From the NCBI RefSeq assembly GCF_003605405.2, contig NZ_QYTW02000013.1, forward strand, positions 1 to 64,000: a stretch of 64,000 nucleotides of DNA, in the 5' to 3' direction. Shown here piece after piece: positions 34,235 through 43,714 of this stretch; position 1 is the stretch's first letter; each line of letters begins with the position of its first letter. This DNA comes from Siminovitchia terrae (GTDB lineage Bacteria; Bacillota; Bacilli; Bacillales; Bacillaceae_C). The notes beneath the pieces are model-generated. The model did no database searches. It had not been told where the DNA came from and saw only the letters and a list, made by a program, of their open reading frames with translations. Both the position numbers and the translations under genes were made by a program.

Positions 34235-36964
34235 TTAGTCTTGCGTAGACTCTCTTGTTCTCTTTTTTTTCAATAAGAAAACAAGGGAAATAATCATTAA
34301 AATCGCGCCTAAAGCGTAAAACAGGGTTGTTCCTATTCCTCCAGATTCCGGGAGTTCCCAACCGATCTTGGAGTTTTCCACATTCAGCTCAACGTTCAAT
34401 TCATTTGCGGTAATTTTGACATCAATCGGCTTACGCAACAGACGGTAACCTTCCGGTGCTTTCGTCTCAACTAGTTTGTATTCGCCCCAGTCAAGATTTT
34501 CAAAAATAACCTTTCCAGTTTCGTCCGTTGTTTGAGCAGTTCCTACGCTATCCCCGTTTTTATCACGTAATTCAAATTCTGCGCCAGCAAGTGGAGCACC
34601 CTTTTCATCTACCTTTATTACCGTTAATGAACCGAGCTTTTTCTTATATATATAGATGACTGTCTGCGGATCTTTTTTGAATTTTCCTGTTGCTGGTGCA
34701 CCATCTTCATCCACTTTTACAAACTCATATCCTTGGATGTCTTTTTGTTTTGTAGTGTATGTATCACCAACTTTTCCAGTGAACACTTCACTTTGTGCAA
34801 TTTCGTTTCCGTTTTCATCTATATACCTTGCTGTAACATCCCCAGCGACTAAATCTTCTGTCTTTACATATCCGAACAAAACCGTTTGAAGTGGTTGTTC
34901 AGGTTTCAATGCAATGTCCGTAGGGTTCTCCCCAACAGTTAGCGTGTAATCAGGAACATCATTCGCTGTTACAGAATACGTTGCGTTGAAAAGCAAATCC
35001 TCACTGCCGTTTTCCTTATGAAACTCTTCATAAAACTGTTCCGCTTCAGCTGGACTTGATACTACATTTCCGTTACTATCAACTGGTTCACCATCGGTGT
35101 TTACGCGGTAACCTATTTTGATAATTTTGCCTTTTTCAATTGCTCCTTCAGGAATTGGAAAAGGCTTTGTTGACGGATTACCTTTTGGGTCCTTATAATT
35201 CAATGGTGTATCGCCGTTCATAGGATATGAGACGTTCCCTTGCGGATTTTTGTCCCAGTCAATCGTTACTTTATATTTGAGTGTGTAAATCTCGTTTTCT
35301 TTGATTGCACCTACATTCCATGTGAAAGTCTCAGTCACATCATCCCATGTTACCGTTCCATGAGAGGTTTCAAAGTTTTGGCCATTGTAGCTTCCATCCT
35401 TAACGAGATTAAACATTTCTCCCATAGGGTCCGTAACGACTGCATCAGTAGCCGCATAATTCAGGCTCGCTGCTATTTCCTCAAAAATTCGGCTAAGATC
35501 ATCTTGGCCGCCTAGGTAATATCCTTTGTTCTGGCTATTTTCAAGCACATATTTTGCATCCGAATTATTCCCTACTTCAAGACCAACTGAATAAATGCCA
35601 ATTCCGGAATTCATAACATGTCTTGCTTCAGAAATCGTTGCGATACCGTTTGTTCTGACGGTATATCCGTTTACGGTATATCGTTGATTGCTGTTCAAAT
35701 TATAGTTGTTACCAGGCCCAATTCGGTTATTATAATTAAAATTGGAAAGGATAAAATTATACTTATTTCCAGGCCATGTATAGGCTGAAGCACTTCCAGC
35801 TCTAAAACTATACGTCGGCTCCCCATCACTTAACAGCACGATTGTTTTTAGGTCGGCATTACTGCCTGCAAGCAATGTTTGAGCTTGATGAAGCCCCGCT
35901 TGTATATTTGTTCCCCCATTTGCCGGAATCGCATTGATTCTATTTTTTAATTGCTGTTTATTGCTGTATCCAGTAAAATCTTGATCCCTACTGGATTCTG
36001 TACTAAATGAAACAAGTGCAATTCTAGTTGAAGAACCTTCGATTAGTAATTGATCAACAAATTGATTTGCCGCAGCTTTCGCCTTACTGAGACGTTGACC
36101 AGTGCTCATACTTCCTGATTTGTCAAATACAATCACAATATCAGAACTTGTCTTTAGGTTTTTTCCTTCAATAGTCAGCTCAACTTCCCATTCAGCATAC
36201 TTGCCTGTCGGAGTACCATCTTTTGTTAGTTTGAGTGAGCCCGGCTCCGGCCAATTTGGCCCGCTGCGAACCCCTTTTAAGGCATTCGGCCTTGACGTTG
36301 TTAGGAACGGCGGATGAGGTTGGCCATTTATTTCCTCGGAGTCTACTTCTTCTGAATCTGCTTCTTCATTTTCGGAAGAATTTTCAGAATCATTTTCTAA
36401 TGGCGTTTCTTCTGCTGGTGCTTTTTCTTTTTCCGCATCTGTTTCTTTTTCCTTCACGCTTTCAGGCTCTTCTTTTTTATCTGTATCTTTGCTTTCTTCA
36501 ACTGCAGGTTCTTCTTTTGGAACTGTTCGGCTAAATGCCTCAAACTCACCATCTGAATATTCAGATACAGTTGTCAATTCATAAGCTGATTGATTCGGGT
36601 CACTAATGCCTGCTTCTACCTCGAATTTATATGTTTCGTTTCCAGCAGGTGTTTGGATGTCATAACCCTCATCATTTTTTTCAATTTTGGCATTTTTCAC
36701 TTCAGTGATTGTCCCATGTGATAAACCTGAACTAAAACGTATCTTTGTACTGATTCCATCATTTTCTGTTTCTGAAGCATTGATCGTGACCTGCCATTTG
36801 ATGGACTCCTGACTTTGATCAACACTTTCAACTTTGATTCTTCCGTCACTGTCTTCCTTACTTGCTTCCTCAGATGTTTCGGCAAAAGTCGTTGAAATTG
36901 GAACTAGCAACTGCATGACTAACAGGATACTAATCACTACCGAAAGTCTCCTAAATGTTGACAT
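34235..36964 (-). CDS. LPXTG-anchored VWA-domain pilus tip adhesin
   Basis: A 909-residue surface protein. It has a signal peptide (residues 1-28), an N-terminal beta region, then a Glu/Lys/Ser-rich acidic linker (about 150-215). The von Willebrand A domain follows, with a full MIDAS motif FDKSGSMS near residue 280 and LLSDGEPT. After it come Cna_B-like domains, a MucBP-like repeat (ARYIDENGNEIA; near 740), a final Cna_B domain (ETKAPEGYRLL) and the sorting signal LPESGG with an anchor helix. A VWA protein at the head of a sortase operon is typically the tip adhesin that binds host or matrix ligands. CTCC-type ribosome site AGGAGG precedes the start. Confidence 0.9.
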   Translation of the reverse strand: MSTFRRLSVVISILLVMQLLVPISTTFAETSEEASKEDSDGRIKVESVDQSQESIKWQVTINASETENDGISTKIRFSSGLSHGTITEVKNAKIEKNDEGYDIQTPAGNETYKFEVEAGISDPNQSAYELTTVSEYSDGEFEAFSRTVPKEEPAVEESKDTDKKEEPESVKEKETDAEKEKAPAEETPLENDSENSSENEEADSEEVDSEEINGQPHPPFLTTSRPNALKGVRSGPNWPEPGSLKLTKDGTPTGKYAEWEVELTIEGKNLKTSSDIVIVFDKSGSMSTGQRLSKAKAAANQFVDQLLIEGSSTRIALVSFSTESSRDQDFTGYSNKQQLKNRINAIPANGGTNIQAGLHQAQTLLAGSNADLKTIVLLSDGEPTYSFRAGSASAYTWPGNKYNFILSNFNYNNRIGPGNNYNLNSNQRYTVNGYTVRTNGIATISEARHVMNSGIGIYSVGLEVGNNSDAKYVLENSQNKGYYLGGQDDLSRIFEEIAASLNYAATDAVVTDPMGEMFNLVKDGSYNGQNFETSHGTVTWDDVTETFTWNVGAIKENEIYTLKYKVTIDWDKNPQGNVSYPMNGDTPLNYKDPKGNPSTKPFPIPEGAIEKGKIIKIGYRVNTDGEPVDSNGNVVSSPAEAEQFYEEFHKENGSEDLLFNATYSVTANDVPDYTLTVGENPTDIALKPEQPLQTVLFGYVKTEDLVAGDVTARYIDENGNEIAQSEVFTGKVGDTYTTKQKDIQGYEFVKVDEDGAPATGKFKKDPQTVIYIYKKKLGSLTVIKVDEKGAPLAGAEFELRDKNGDSVGTAQTTDETGKVIFENLDWGEYKLVETKAPEGYRLLRKPIDVKITANELNVELNVENSKIGWELPESGGIGTTLFYALGAILMIISLVFLLKKKRTRESTQD

Positions 36965-37096
36965 CTCATTTCCTCCTTTCTTGTTGGATTAGGCCTGTTT
37001 TTGCAACATTATGTTGGACCCATTCGAAGTATAGCAAACGGTGATATGCACCTACTGTTCAAAATCTGGACATTAAATATACGGATTTGAGCAGCA

Positions 37097-37137
37097 AAAA
37101 AACAGTGTAAAAACAATAAAGTTTTTACACTGTTTTT
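37097..37137 (-). terminator. Strong hairpin upstream of the pilus operon
   Basis: A 16-17-bp stem (AAAAACAGTGTAAAAAC with its complement) and, on the minus strand, a run of seven T. It lies 133-173 bases before the pilus start codon, pointing the same way. It either shields the operon from read-through or acts as an attenuator. Confidence 0.75.
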
Positions 37138-37265
37138 CTACTTTTATCGACAAAATCCACCTATAATCCTGTATGATTTTGTCGTCAGTACTTTGTCTCA
37201 AAAAATATTTTTGTACCAAAAGCTGCATTATATTTAATTTGAAATCCTGCTTCATCATTCCGTTA

Positions 37266-37458
37266 TCAAATGCGCCTTGGCGTATTTGCGCCCAGATTTT
37301 ATCGAGCACCGCTCGATAAATTTCCTCTGAAAATCTGTGGCATCCGCCGGAGGCTTTAACTTTATTCAGCCGGGGTCTGCCCCCCACAGAATGGAATACC
37401 AATATGCATTCATCTCACCACTTACAAAAGTGGGAGACTTCTACTGAATGAAGTTAAA
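37266..37458 (+). repeat. Full-length 195-bp dispersed repeat
   Basis: Complete copy from TCAAATG to GTTAAA. Its hairpin loop reads GAGCACCGCTC. Located between the pilus operon and the VOC gene, with no gene overlapping. Confidence 0.93.
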
Positions 37459-37619
37459 CGCAGAAACAGTATTCATTATTTCAGCTCCAGACCTGCAATC
37501 CCTTTTGGCAATTCGCTGTTCCAATCCTTCCCCTCAAAAATAATAGTTCATACTAAAAAATCATTTTTCCTTTTTAAAAATTATTGATATAATTTTCAAC
37601 ACATGGAGGTGGCATCGTT

Positions 37620-38039
37620 ATGAAACCATATGTTTCGGTCATTACTTTGGGTGCAAATGATCTAGAAAAATCGGTTCAATTTTACCGTGATGGCCTTGGT
37701 CTGGAAACCCAAGGCATAGTTGGCAAGGAGTTTGAACATGGTGCAGTCGCCTTTTTTGATCTTCAACCAGGTTTAAAGCTTGCCCTATGGAGCCGTAATG
37801 ATCTCGCTCATGAAGCAAAAGTCCCGCTAGGAGATGCAAGTTCTACCGAATTTACCTTAGGGCACAATGTTAATAGTAAAACAGAAGTCGATAACGTAAT
37901 GGAACAAGCGCAACTAGCTGGAGCTATTATTACTGATCCCCCTCACGACACTTTTTGGGGAGGATACTCTGGACATTTTCAAGACCCGGATGGCCATTTG
38001 TGGGAAGTAGTTTGGAACCCGGCTTGGAATTCTAATTAA
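37620..38039 (+). CDS. VOC family protein (glyoxalase/bleomycin-resistance fold)
   Basis: A 139-residue protein with two beta-alpha-beta-beta-beta modules of the vicinal oxygen chelate fold. It begins VSVITLGANDLEKSVQFYRD and ends GHFQDPDGHLWEVVWNP, where the His and Glu are usual metal ligands. Family members include dioxygenases, glyoxalases and drug-binding proteins, so the substrate cannot be named. An ATGGAGGTGG ribosome site precedes ATG 37620. It is transcribed alone and converges on aceA through a shared terminator. Confidence 0.88.
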   Translation: MKPYVSVITLGANDLEKSVQFYRDGLGLETQGIVGKEFEHGAVAFFDLQPGLKLALWSRNDLAHEAKVPLGDASSTEFTLGHNVNSKTEVDNVMEQAQLAGAIITDPPHDTFWGGYSGHFQDPDGHLWEVVWNPAWNSN

Positions 38040-38057
38040 ATCACAGTCAACCACAAT

Positions 38058-38098
38058 TAAAAGCCTTATCAGGAGACATTCACCTGATAAGGCTTTAA
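38058..38098. terminator. Bidirectional terminator between VOC gene and aceA
   Basis: TTAAAAGCCTTATCAGG pairs with CCTGATAAGGCTTTAA around a 12-base loop, between the two converging stop codons. Confidence 0.85.
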
Positions 38099-38106
38099 TA
38101 TTTCAA

Positions 38107-39384
38107 CTATGATTGAAACTGTGCTTCTTCCGTTGAACCTGTCAATGCTGTTGTGGAAGAAGTTCCTCCAGAAATAACCATTGATACTTCATCAAAGTAA
38201 CCTGTACCAACTTCACGTTGGTGGCGTGTAGCTGTGTACCCTTCCTTCTCTGAAGCAAACTCTGCCTGTTGAAGCTTGGAATAGGCAGCCATCCCAGAAT
38301 CTTTGTATCCACGGGCCAATTCGAACATGCCGTGATTGAGAGAATGGAAGCCTGCAAGGGTAACAAATTGGAATTTGTATCCCATTTCCCCTAACTCTTG
38401 TTGGAAGCTGGCAATCTCTTCATCACTCAGCTTGCTTTTCCAATTGAAGGAAGGTGAACAGTTATAAGCAAGCAGTTTCCCAGGAAATTTTTCATGGATA
38501 GCTTCTGCAAAGCGTCGAGCCTCTTCGATATCCGGTTCTGCCGTTTCGCACCAGATGAGATCTGCATAAGGTGCATAGGCAAGCCCTCTTGCAATTGCTT
38601 GATCAAGTCCCGGTTTAGTGTAATAGAACCCTTCCGGACTTCTTTCTCCTGTAAGAAATTCGCGATCATATGGATCAACATCGCTTGTAATCAGGTTCGC
38701 TGCATTCGCGTCCGTTCTGGCAACGATGACAGTAGGCACATCCATAACATCTGTAGCAAGTCTTGCTGCAATCAAATGGCGCACAGCCGTTTGTGTAGGT
38801 TGAAGAACTTTACCGCCCAAGTGTCCGCATTTCTTCTCGGAAGCAAGCTGGTCTTCAAGATGGACCCCGCCAGCTCCAGCCTCAATCATCGCCTTTGTCA
38901 ATTCAAAAACGTTGAGAGGGCCTCCAAATCCTGCCTCCATGTCTGCAACAATAGGAGCAAACCAATACGTATCCCCTTCTCCCTCTGACTGCTGGATTTG
39001 ATCTGCACGCTGCAGCGTCTGATTGATGCGCTTAACTACCTGTGGGACACTGTTGGCTGGATATAAACTTTGATCTGGATACATTTGTCCTGCAAGGTTC
39101 GCATCAGCCGCAACCTGCCAGCCGCTCAGATAAATGGCCTTAAGTCCTGCCTTTACCTGTTGAAGTGCCTGGTTACCAGTCAAAGCCCCCAACGCATTGA
39201 TATAATCTTCTGTATTGATCAGATGCCAAAGCCTTTCAGCACCCATCCGTGCTAATGTTTGTTCAATGACAACTGATCCTCGCAGCTTCACTACATCCTC
39301 AGCGGAATATGGTCTTTCGATCCCTTTCCAGCGGTCTGCTTTCCAACTTTCTTCAACTTGGCGGATTTGTGCTTCTCTTGTCAT
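38107..39384 (-). CDS. aceA: Isocitrate lyase
   Basis: A 425-residue isocitrate lyase, the usual bacterial length. The active-site loop KKCGHLGGK is present, as are [22 protein letters not shown] and [16 protein letters not shown]. It cleaves isocitrate to succinate and glyoxylate, the first step of the glyoxylate shunt that allows growth on acetate or fatty acids. Malate synthase G, the second enzyme, lies 0.6 kb upstream on the same strand. A perfect 12-bp palindrome about 100 bases before the start is shared in form with the other two genes of this group. Confidence 0.96.
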   Translation of the reverse strand: MTREAQIRQVEESWKADRWKGIERPYSAEDVVKLRGSVVIEQTLARMGAERLWHLINTEDYINALGALTGNQALQQVKAGLKAIYLSGWQVAADANLAGQMYPDQSLYPANSVPQVVKRINQTLQRADQIQQSEGEGDTYWFAPIVADMEAGFGGPLNVFELTKAMIEAGAGGVHLEDQLASEKKCGHLGGKVLQPTQTAVRHLIAARLATDVMDVPTVIVARTDANAANLITSDVDPYDREFLTGERSPEGFYYTKPGLDQAIARGLAYAPYADLIWCETAEPDIEEARRFAEAIHEKFPGKLLAYNCSPSFNWKSKLSDEEIASFQQELGEMGYKFQFVTLAGFHSLNHGMFELARGYKDSGMAAYSKLQQAEFASEKEGYTATRHQREVGTGYFDEVSMVISGGTSSTTALTGSTEEAQFQS

Positions 39385-39480
39385 GATAAACCTCTCCTAT
39401 TCCATGTTTTTATATTTAATAAACAGATTGAATCAATCTATGATTCACCTGTAATATACCTGTTTTAGTTAATTTAATAA

Positions 39481-39492
39481 TGTTATATAACA
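39481..39492. promoter_or_regulatory. Palindrome TGTTATATAACA upstream of aceA
   Basis: A perfect 12-bp palindrome in the aceA upstream region. Near-matches precede the 97-residue protein gene and glcB. It is a candidate operator for coordinated control of the shunt. Confidence 0.5.
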
Positions 39493-39508
39493 GATATGAC
39501 AAAAAAAA

Positions 39509-39802
39509 TTATTCAACGTTCTCGCAGCATTGAATGACTTCTTTATATGTTGGATGCTCCATTCCGCATTTGTTGCAGATGTTTTCAATTTTCATTTTCG
39601 CTTCCTCCCGGATGACAACCACTTCTTTCGTTGCCAGCGGCTCAACATCAAACGAACCTTCAGTATTTCTTTTTAAGGTTAGCAATTCGTTTCCCAGAAC
39701 GAAAGTTGTTCCACTCATTTCTTCAACAGTCTTTCCTTTAGTCATCTCTTCCAAGATCCACTCTTCAATATAATCTTTATCCGCTGTCTGTTTCGTTTGC
39801 AT
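39509..39802 (-). CDS. Small cysteine-containing protein between aceA and glcB
   Basis: A 97-residue protein from ATG 39802, chosen because AGGAAGG lies 8 bases upstream; a GTG at 39811 is in the same frame. The N-terminal half is acidic and helical (IEEWILEEMTKGKTVEEM), the middle a beta-rich segment, and the C-terminus holds CNKCGMEHP and QCCENVE, four cysteines able to hold a zinc or iron. I do not recognise the family. Its place between the two shunt genes on the same strand, with a similar upstream palindrome, suggests a linked role such as a regulatory partner. Confidence 0.65.
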   Translation of the reverse strand: MQTKQTADKDYIEEWILEEMTKGKTVEEMSGTTFVLGNELLTLKRNTEGSFDVEPLATKEVVVIREEAKMKIENICNKCGMEHPTYKEVIQCCENVE

Positions 39803-39838
39803 GTTCTCCACCTTCCTGCGTTTTTTATTAGGTTGCCA

Positions 39839-39850
39839 CTAATATATAAC
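39839..39850. promoter_or_regulatory. Operator-like site upstream of the small Cys protein
   Basis: TAATATATAACA matches TGTTATATAACA at 10 of 12 positions. A second 10-of-12 match, TGTTATAATACA, lies about 30 bases further up. Both are upstream of the 97-residue protein gene. Confidence 0.35.
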
Positions 39851-39949
39851 AGAATATTAATTTAGTCAATTGTTATAATACAATATTTTTCTAAAAATTT
39901 CTAGATTTATTTTTTTTGCCATTTTTTCAATATCACTAAAGCCATTGTT

Positions 39950-42133
39950 CTAAGACTGCTTTATGGATAGCTTCTGCTTGAATTCCAGACGGCGGCGATG
40001 AAGGATCGGTTCGGTATATCCACTGGGCTGTTCTCTTCCAAGCAATACGAGATCGCACGCAGCTTGGAAAGCAACGGATTCGTCAAAATTAGCCGACATT
40101 GGTCTATATAGCGGATCTCCGGCGTTTTGTTCATCAACAACGGCTGCCATGCGCTTCATCGTTTCCAGAACTTGCTCCTTGGTACAAATTCCATGGTGAA
40201 GCCAGTTAGCCATATGCTGACTTGAAATTCTCAGTGTCGCGCGGTCTTCCATTAAACCAACATTATGGATATCCGGAACTTTTGAACAACCTATGCCCTG
40301 CTCTACCCACCTGACAACATACCCCAATATTCCTTGAGCATTGTTATCGAGTTCCTCTTGTATTTCTTCATTTGTAAAATGAGGATTGGGTGCAAGCGGT
40401 ATATCCAACATTTCATCCTCTACATCCTTGATTGCTTTAGACAGGTTGTACTGAATTTCCCAGACATTCTTCTGATGATAATGCAAAGCATGTAATGTAG
40501 CAGCAGTCGGGGAAGGAACCCAGGCTGTATTGGCCCCCGCTTCTACATGTCCGATTTTTTGCTCTGTCATGGCCTTCATCTGATCAGGCATGGCCCACAT
40601 CCCTTTACCGATTTGCGCACGGCCCGGGAGCCCTGTTTCAAGCCCAGAAAATACATTCGACTGTTCATATGCATTTAACCATCTGGACCCTTTCATATCA
40701 TTTTTTCTGATCATTGCACCCGCTTCCATTGAGGTATGAATTTCATCGCCAGTGCGGTCAAGGAATCCTGTATTAATAAAGACAATCCGATTTTTGGCTT
40801 CTTTGATACAAGCTTTCAAATTTAATGACGTTCGGCGTTCTTCATCCATGACGCCCATTTTCAGCGTATTTCGTTCAAGTCCAAGCAAATCCTCAATACG
40901 ATCAAACAGCTCATTGGCAAATGCCACTTCTTCGGAACCATGCATTTTGGGCTTTACAATATAAACAGATCCTTTTTCAGAGTTCTTCCGAGATGTATTT
41001 CCTAGCAGATCATGTTTGGCTATCAAACTTGTGATCACAGCATCAACAATGCCTTCAGGAACTTCTTCCCCGGATTGATCTAAAATGGCTGGTGTCGTCA
41101 TCAGATGACCTACATTACGTACAAGCTGGAGTGAACGGCCTCGCAGAGAAAATTCGATCCCATCCAGTGACGTATAGCTTCGATCCTCATTCATCTCCCG
41201 GATAATGTTTTTCCCATTTTTTTCAAATACAGAGCGAATGGTTCCCTTCATCAATCCAAGCCAATTTCTATAGACAAGGACTTTGTCTTCCGCATCAACT
41301 GCCGCAACTGAATCTTCACAATCCATGATGGTAGAAAGGGCCGATTCGATAAGCAGGTCTTTGATTCCAGCAGAATCAGTCCGACCAATTGGATCTTCCG
41401 AATCGATTTGTATTTCAACATGGAGACCATTGTTTTTAAGTAAAATAGCACTCGGATGATCCATGCTCCCCCGAAATCCAGCCAATTTCTGATGATCTTG
41501 GAGCTTCACGCGTTTGCCATCGCGCAGTTCTATAATCAATTGACCGTCGGAAATGCTGTATTGAACAGAGTCATGATGGGAACCTTGTTGTAATGGGGAA
41601 ATCTGATCCAAAAAATCTCTTCCGTAATCAATGACTTTTTGGCCTCGAATGGGGTTATAACCGCTTGCCAGTTCCGCCCCATCAGCTTCATCAATCACAT
41701 CCGTCCCATAAAGCGCGTCATATAAGCTGCCCCACCTTGCATTTGCGGCATTTATGGCATATCTTGCATTATTTACTGGAACAACAAGCTGCGGACCTGC
41801 TTGCGCAGTAATTTCTTCATCCACATTTTTCGTTGTGATGCTAAAGTCTTCGACCTGCTCTTCCAGATACCCGATTTCTTTAAGAAATAATTTGTATTTT
41901 TTCAAATCTACAGGTCCTCTGTTTTCCTGATGCCACTGATTGATTTTCAGCTGCAGATTTTTTCGTGTTTGTAAAAGCTGTTTGTTCTTAGGCGCAAGAT
42001 CTTCAATGACACTGCTAAAGCCCTTCCAAAAACTTTTACTATCAACTCTGGTATCAGGCAATGCCTCCTTTTCAATAAATTCGTGCAAAATGGATGCCAC
42101 TTTCAGTCCATTCACATCCAGGTAGTCCTCCAT
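39950..42133 (-). CDS. glcB: Malate synthase G
   Basis: A 727-residue malate synthase of the large single-chain G type. Motifs seen include [15 protein letters not shown] (acid for Mg and glyoxylate), [16 protein letters not shown]-like [22 protein letters not shown] with the catalytic Arg/Asp region, and YIVKPKMHG. It condenses glyoxylate with acetyl-CoA to malate. The start at 42133 has AGGAGGAGAG upstream; the reading frame extends 30 codons further but without a binding site. Type G rather than type A in a Bacillaceae is less common. It forms the glyoxylate shunt with aceA. Confidence 0.95.
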   Translation of the reverse strand: MEDYLDVNGLKVASILHEFIEKEALPDTRVDSKSFWKGFSSVIEDLAPKNKQLLQTRKNLQLKINQWHQENRGPVDLKKYKLFLKEIGYLEEQVEDFSITTKNVDEEITAQAGPQLVVPVNNARYAINAANARWGSLYDALYGTDVIDEADGAELASGYNPIRGQKVIDYGRDFLDQISPLQQGSHHDSVQYSISDGQLIIELRDGKRVKLQDHQKLAGFRGSMDHPSAILLKNNGLHVEIQIDSEDPIGRTDSAGIKDLLIESALSTIMDCEDSVAAVDAEDKVLVYRNWLGLMKGTIRSVFEKNGKNIIREMNEDRSYTSLDGIEFSLRGRSLQLVRNVGHLMTTPAILDQSGEEVPEGIVDAVITSLIAKHDLLGNTSRKNSEKGSVYIVKPKMHGSEEVAFANELFDRIEDLLGLERNTLKMGVMDEERRTSLNLKACIKEAKNRIVFINTGFLDRTGDEIHTSMEAGAMIRKNDMKGSRWLNAYEQSNVFSGLETGLPGRAQIGKGMWAMPDQMKAMTEQKIGHVEAGANTAWVPSPTAATLHALHYHQKNVWEIQYNLSKAIKDVEDEMLDIPLAPNPHFTNEEIQEELDNNAQGILGYVVRWVEQGIGCSKVPDIHNVGLMEDRATLRISSQHMANWLHHGICTKEQVLETMKRMAAVVDEQNAGDPLYRPMSANFDESVAFQAACDLVLLGREQPSGYTEPILHRRRLEFKQKLSIKQS

Positions 42134-42201
42134 CTCTCTCTCCTCCTCTGTACTAAGCAAAAACCTCTTTGTGTTATACATCAGGTGTAAGTTACTTCGA
42201 T

Positions 42202-42213
42202 TATTATATAACA
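42202..42213. promoter_or_regulatory. Operator-like site upstream of glcB
   Basis: TATTATATAACA differs from the aceA palindrome TGTTATATAACA by one base. It lies about 70 bases before the glcB start codon. Confidence 0.4.
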
Positions 42214-42354
42214 ATACAAACAAAAATAAAAGCCATTTTTTATACTAATCTTTTATTAATGAATTTTATGACATTTGATCAAAGAAGTTTCTCTTAATTA
42301 TTTTGAAGGAAAACGCAGGGTCTTTTTGTACGACTTTCAAGTCAAATGCATAAA

Positions 42355-42383
42355 AAAAGAAAGTCCTTCACGGGCTTTCTTTT
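42355..42383 (-). terminator. Terminator overlapping the regulator stop codon
   Basis: GAAAG-CCC and GGACTTTC pair around GTGAA on the minus strand, followed by a run of T. The stem begins inside the last codons of the regulator gene. Confidence 0.65.
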
Positions 42384-43648
42384 CCAAAGTTATAGACTGG
42401 AATATCAAGTTCATACAAAGCGCGGGGGCGTCCTTGCGTGTATGTCATTTCCTCCCCGACTACTTTTATCGAACCGTGATCGACTAGCTTTTTGATCATT
42501 CGTTCTGCGGACCTTCGTGTCACCTGGAGATATGAGGATAAATCCGCTGCAGTGAATTGAAGGGTTTGGCGATATTGGGAGAATTGAATGATTTTTGATA
42601 AATTCGCTGGGCTAATTTTGATGGATTTGGCTAATTTCACAAGTTCCGGATGAACATTTACTAAGCTTTGAAACTTTACATCATCTGGATAAGGACCATA
42701 CAATTCTTTCATTTCCGTCAAAATATAAGCACAACTTGTTTTTTCATGATCCGCAAACCGTTGAGCGATTTTCGCATGCTCCTCCGCATCTGAAGCTGTC
42801 TCTCCATAACCGAATCCGACAGTAGCAACCCCCTCCCAGCTTTGCAGGAATTGGCGGAAACTATCTGTATGAATGAAGCTTTCAATATCCCCGCGAGTAC
42901 AGAAAAGTAAAACAGTGGAATCTGCCCTTTGATGGACGGAGGCCTGAATAGACCGGGCAAAACTGTCCACTTTTGCGTTGGGATATGTTAAAGAAGGAAA
43001 TGACATGTGGCAAACAGCAATCATGGCAGCATTCTTTTTTATCAATTCAGCTTTCGCCTTTGCATTAAGAAGCCCCCGGATCAGCGCTTTGGAAGGATCG
43101 ATCATCCGCTGCGCAGGAATCCCAAGTTCCATCAACTGATCGTAGACAGAAGAAATGCTTGTCAGCGCCATTTTCGTTTGGCCGGACTTGTAAAGCTCCT
43201 GATGAAACTGGACAATTTGGTTTATATCAAAACCTGCTGGCAGCATACCAGCAAAGTCAATGACATGATGGTTAGCCTCAGGTGCTCCAATGTTTTTCAG
43301 GACATTCAAGAAAAAAGAAGCGTCTAATACATCTACAGACAAATGCTCCAGAGTGATGTTTTGATTATGGACAATTGAAAGCAGGGAGACTGCAATCGTC
43401 ATTTCATCCTGTTCCATATAAAGGGAAGGAATCGTCAAATGCTTCCTGGCTTCCACGGAAAAATGGTACGGAAGACCGCCTGAATAAAACACGATATCAC
43501 AAGGTTTTAAATTTCTTGTAATGGCATCTGATTCTTCCGGCTGCGAATATATGTAAGGAACAATTTCTACATCCTTGATTTGTTCGGCCAAAAGAGTTAT
43601 ATTATGCATAAAAACAGCTGGTCCTATTACCGCAATTTTTGTAGCCAT
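42368..43648 (-). CDS. Transcriptional regulator divergent from dipeptide epimerase
   Basis: A 426-residue protein. Residues 1-150 have a Rossmann-like beginning (KIAVIGPAVF) resembling sensory domains. Residues 240-330 (VLLFCTRGD, ATVGFGYGETASDAEEHAKIA) look like a degenerate GGDEF-type fold. The C-terminus (365-420) is a winged helix-turn-helix with DLSSYLQVTRRSAERMIKKLVDHG. No phospho-acceptor is seen. It is divergent from the epimerase gene 66 bases away, the classic layout for a regulator of the adjacent catabolic genes. The ligand is unknown; a cell-wall dipeptide is a reasonable guess. Confidence 0.7.
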   Translation of the reverse strand: MATKIAVIGPAVFMHNITLLAEQIKDVEIVPYIYSQPEESDAITRNLKPCDIVFYSGGLPYHFSVEARKHLTIPSLYMEQDEMTIAVSLLSIVHNQNITLEHLSVDVLDASFFLNVLKNIGAPEANHHVIDFAGMLPAGFDINQIVQFHQELYKSGQTKMALTSISSVYDQLMELGIPAQRMIDPSKALIRGLLNAKAKAELIKKNAAMIAVCHMSFPSLTYPNAKVDSFARSIQASVHQRADSTVLLFCTRGDIESFIHTDSFRQFLQSWEGVATVGFGYGETASDAEEHAKIAQRFADHEKTSCAYILTEMKELYGPYPDDVKFQSLVNVHPELVKLAKSIKISPANLSKIIQFSQYRQTLQFTAADLSSYLQVTRRSAERMIKKLVDHGSIKVVGEEMTYTQGRPRALYELDIPVYNFGKESP

Positions 43649-43714
43649 GGAATCCGCTCCTCGATTTAGCGACTATTTAACGACAATTTTATTCAAGAAA
43701 TTCTAATTTGTAAA

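Noticed and set aside
36102-36534. ORFs of 71 and 99 residues opposite the adhesin gene
   Set aside because: Antisense frames opened by the low-complexity acidic linker of the adhesin; no ribosome site and no family.
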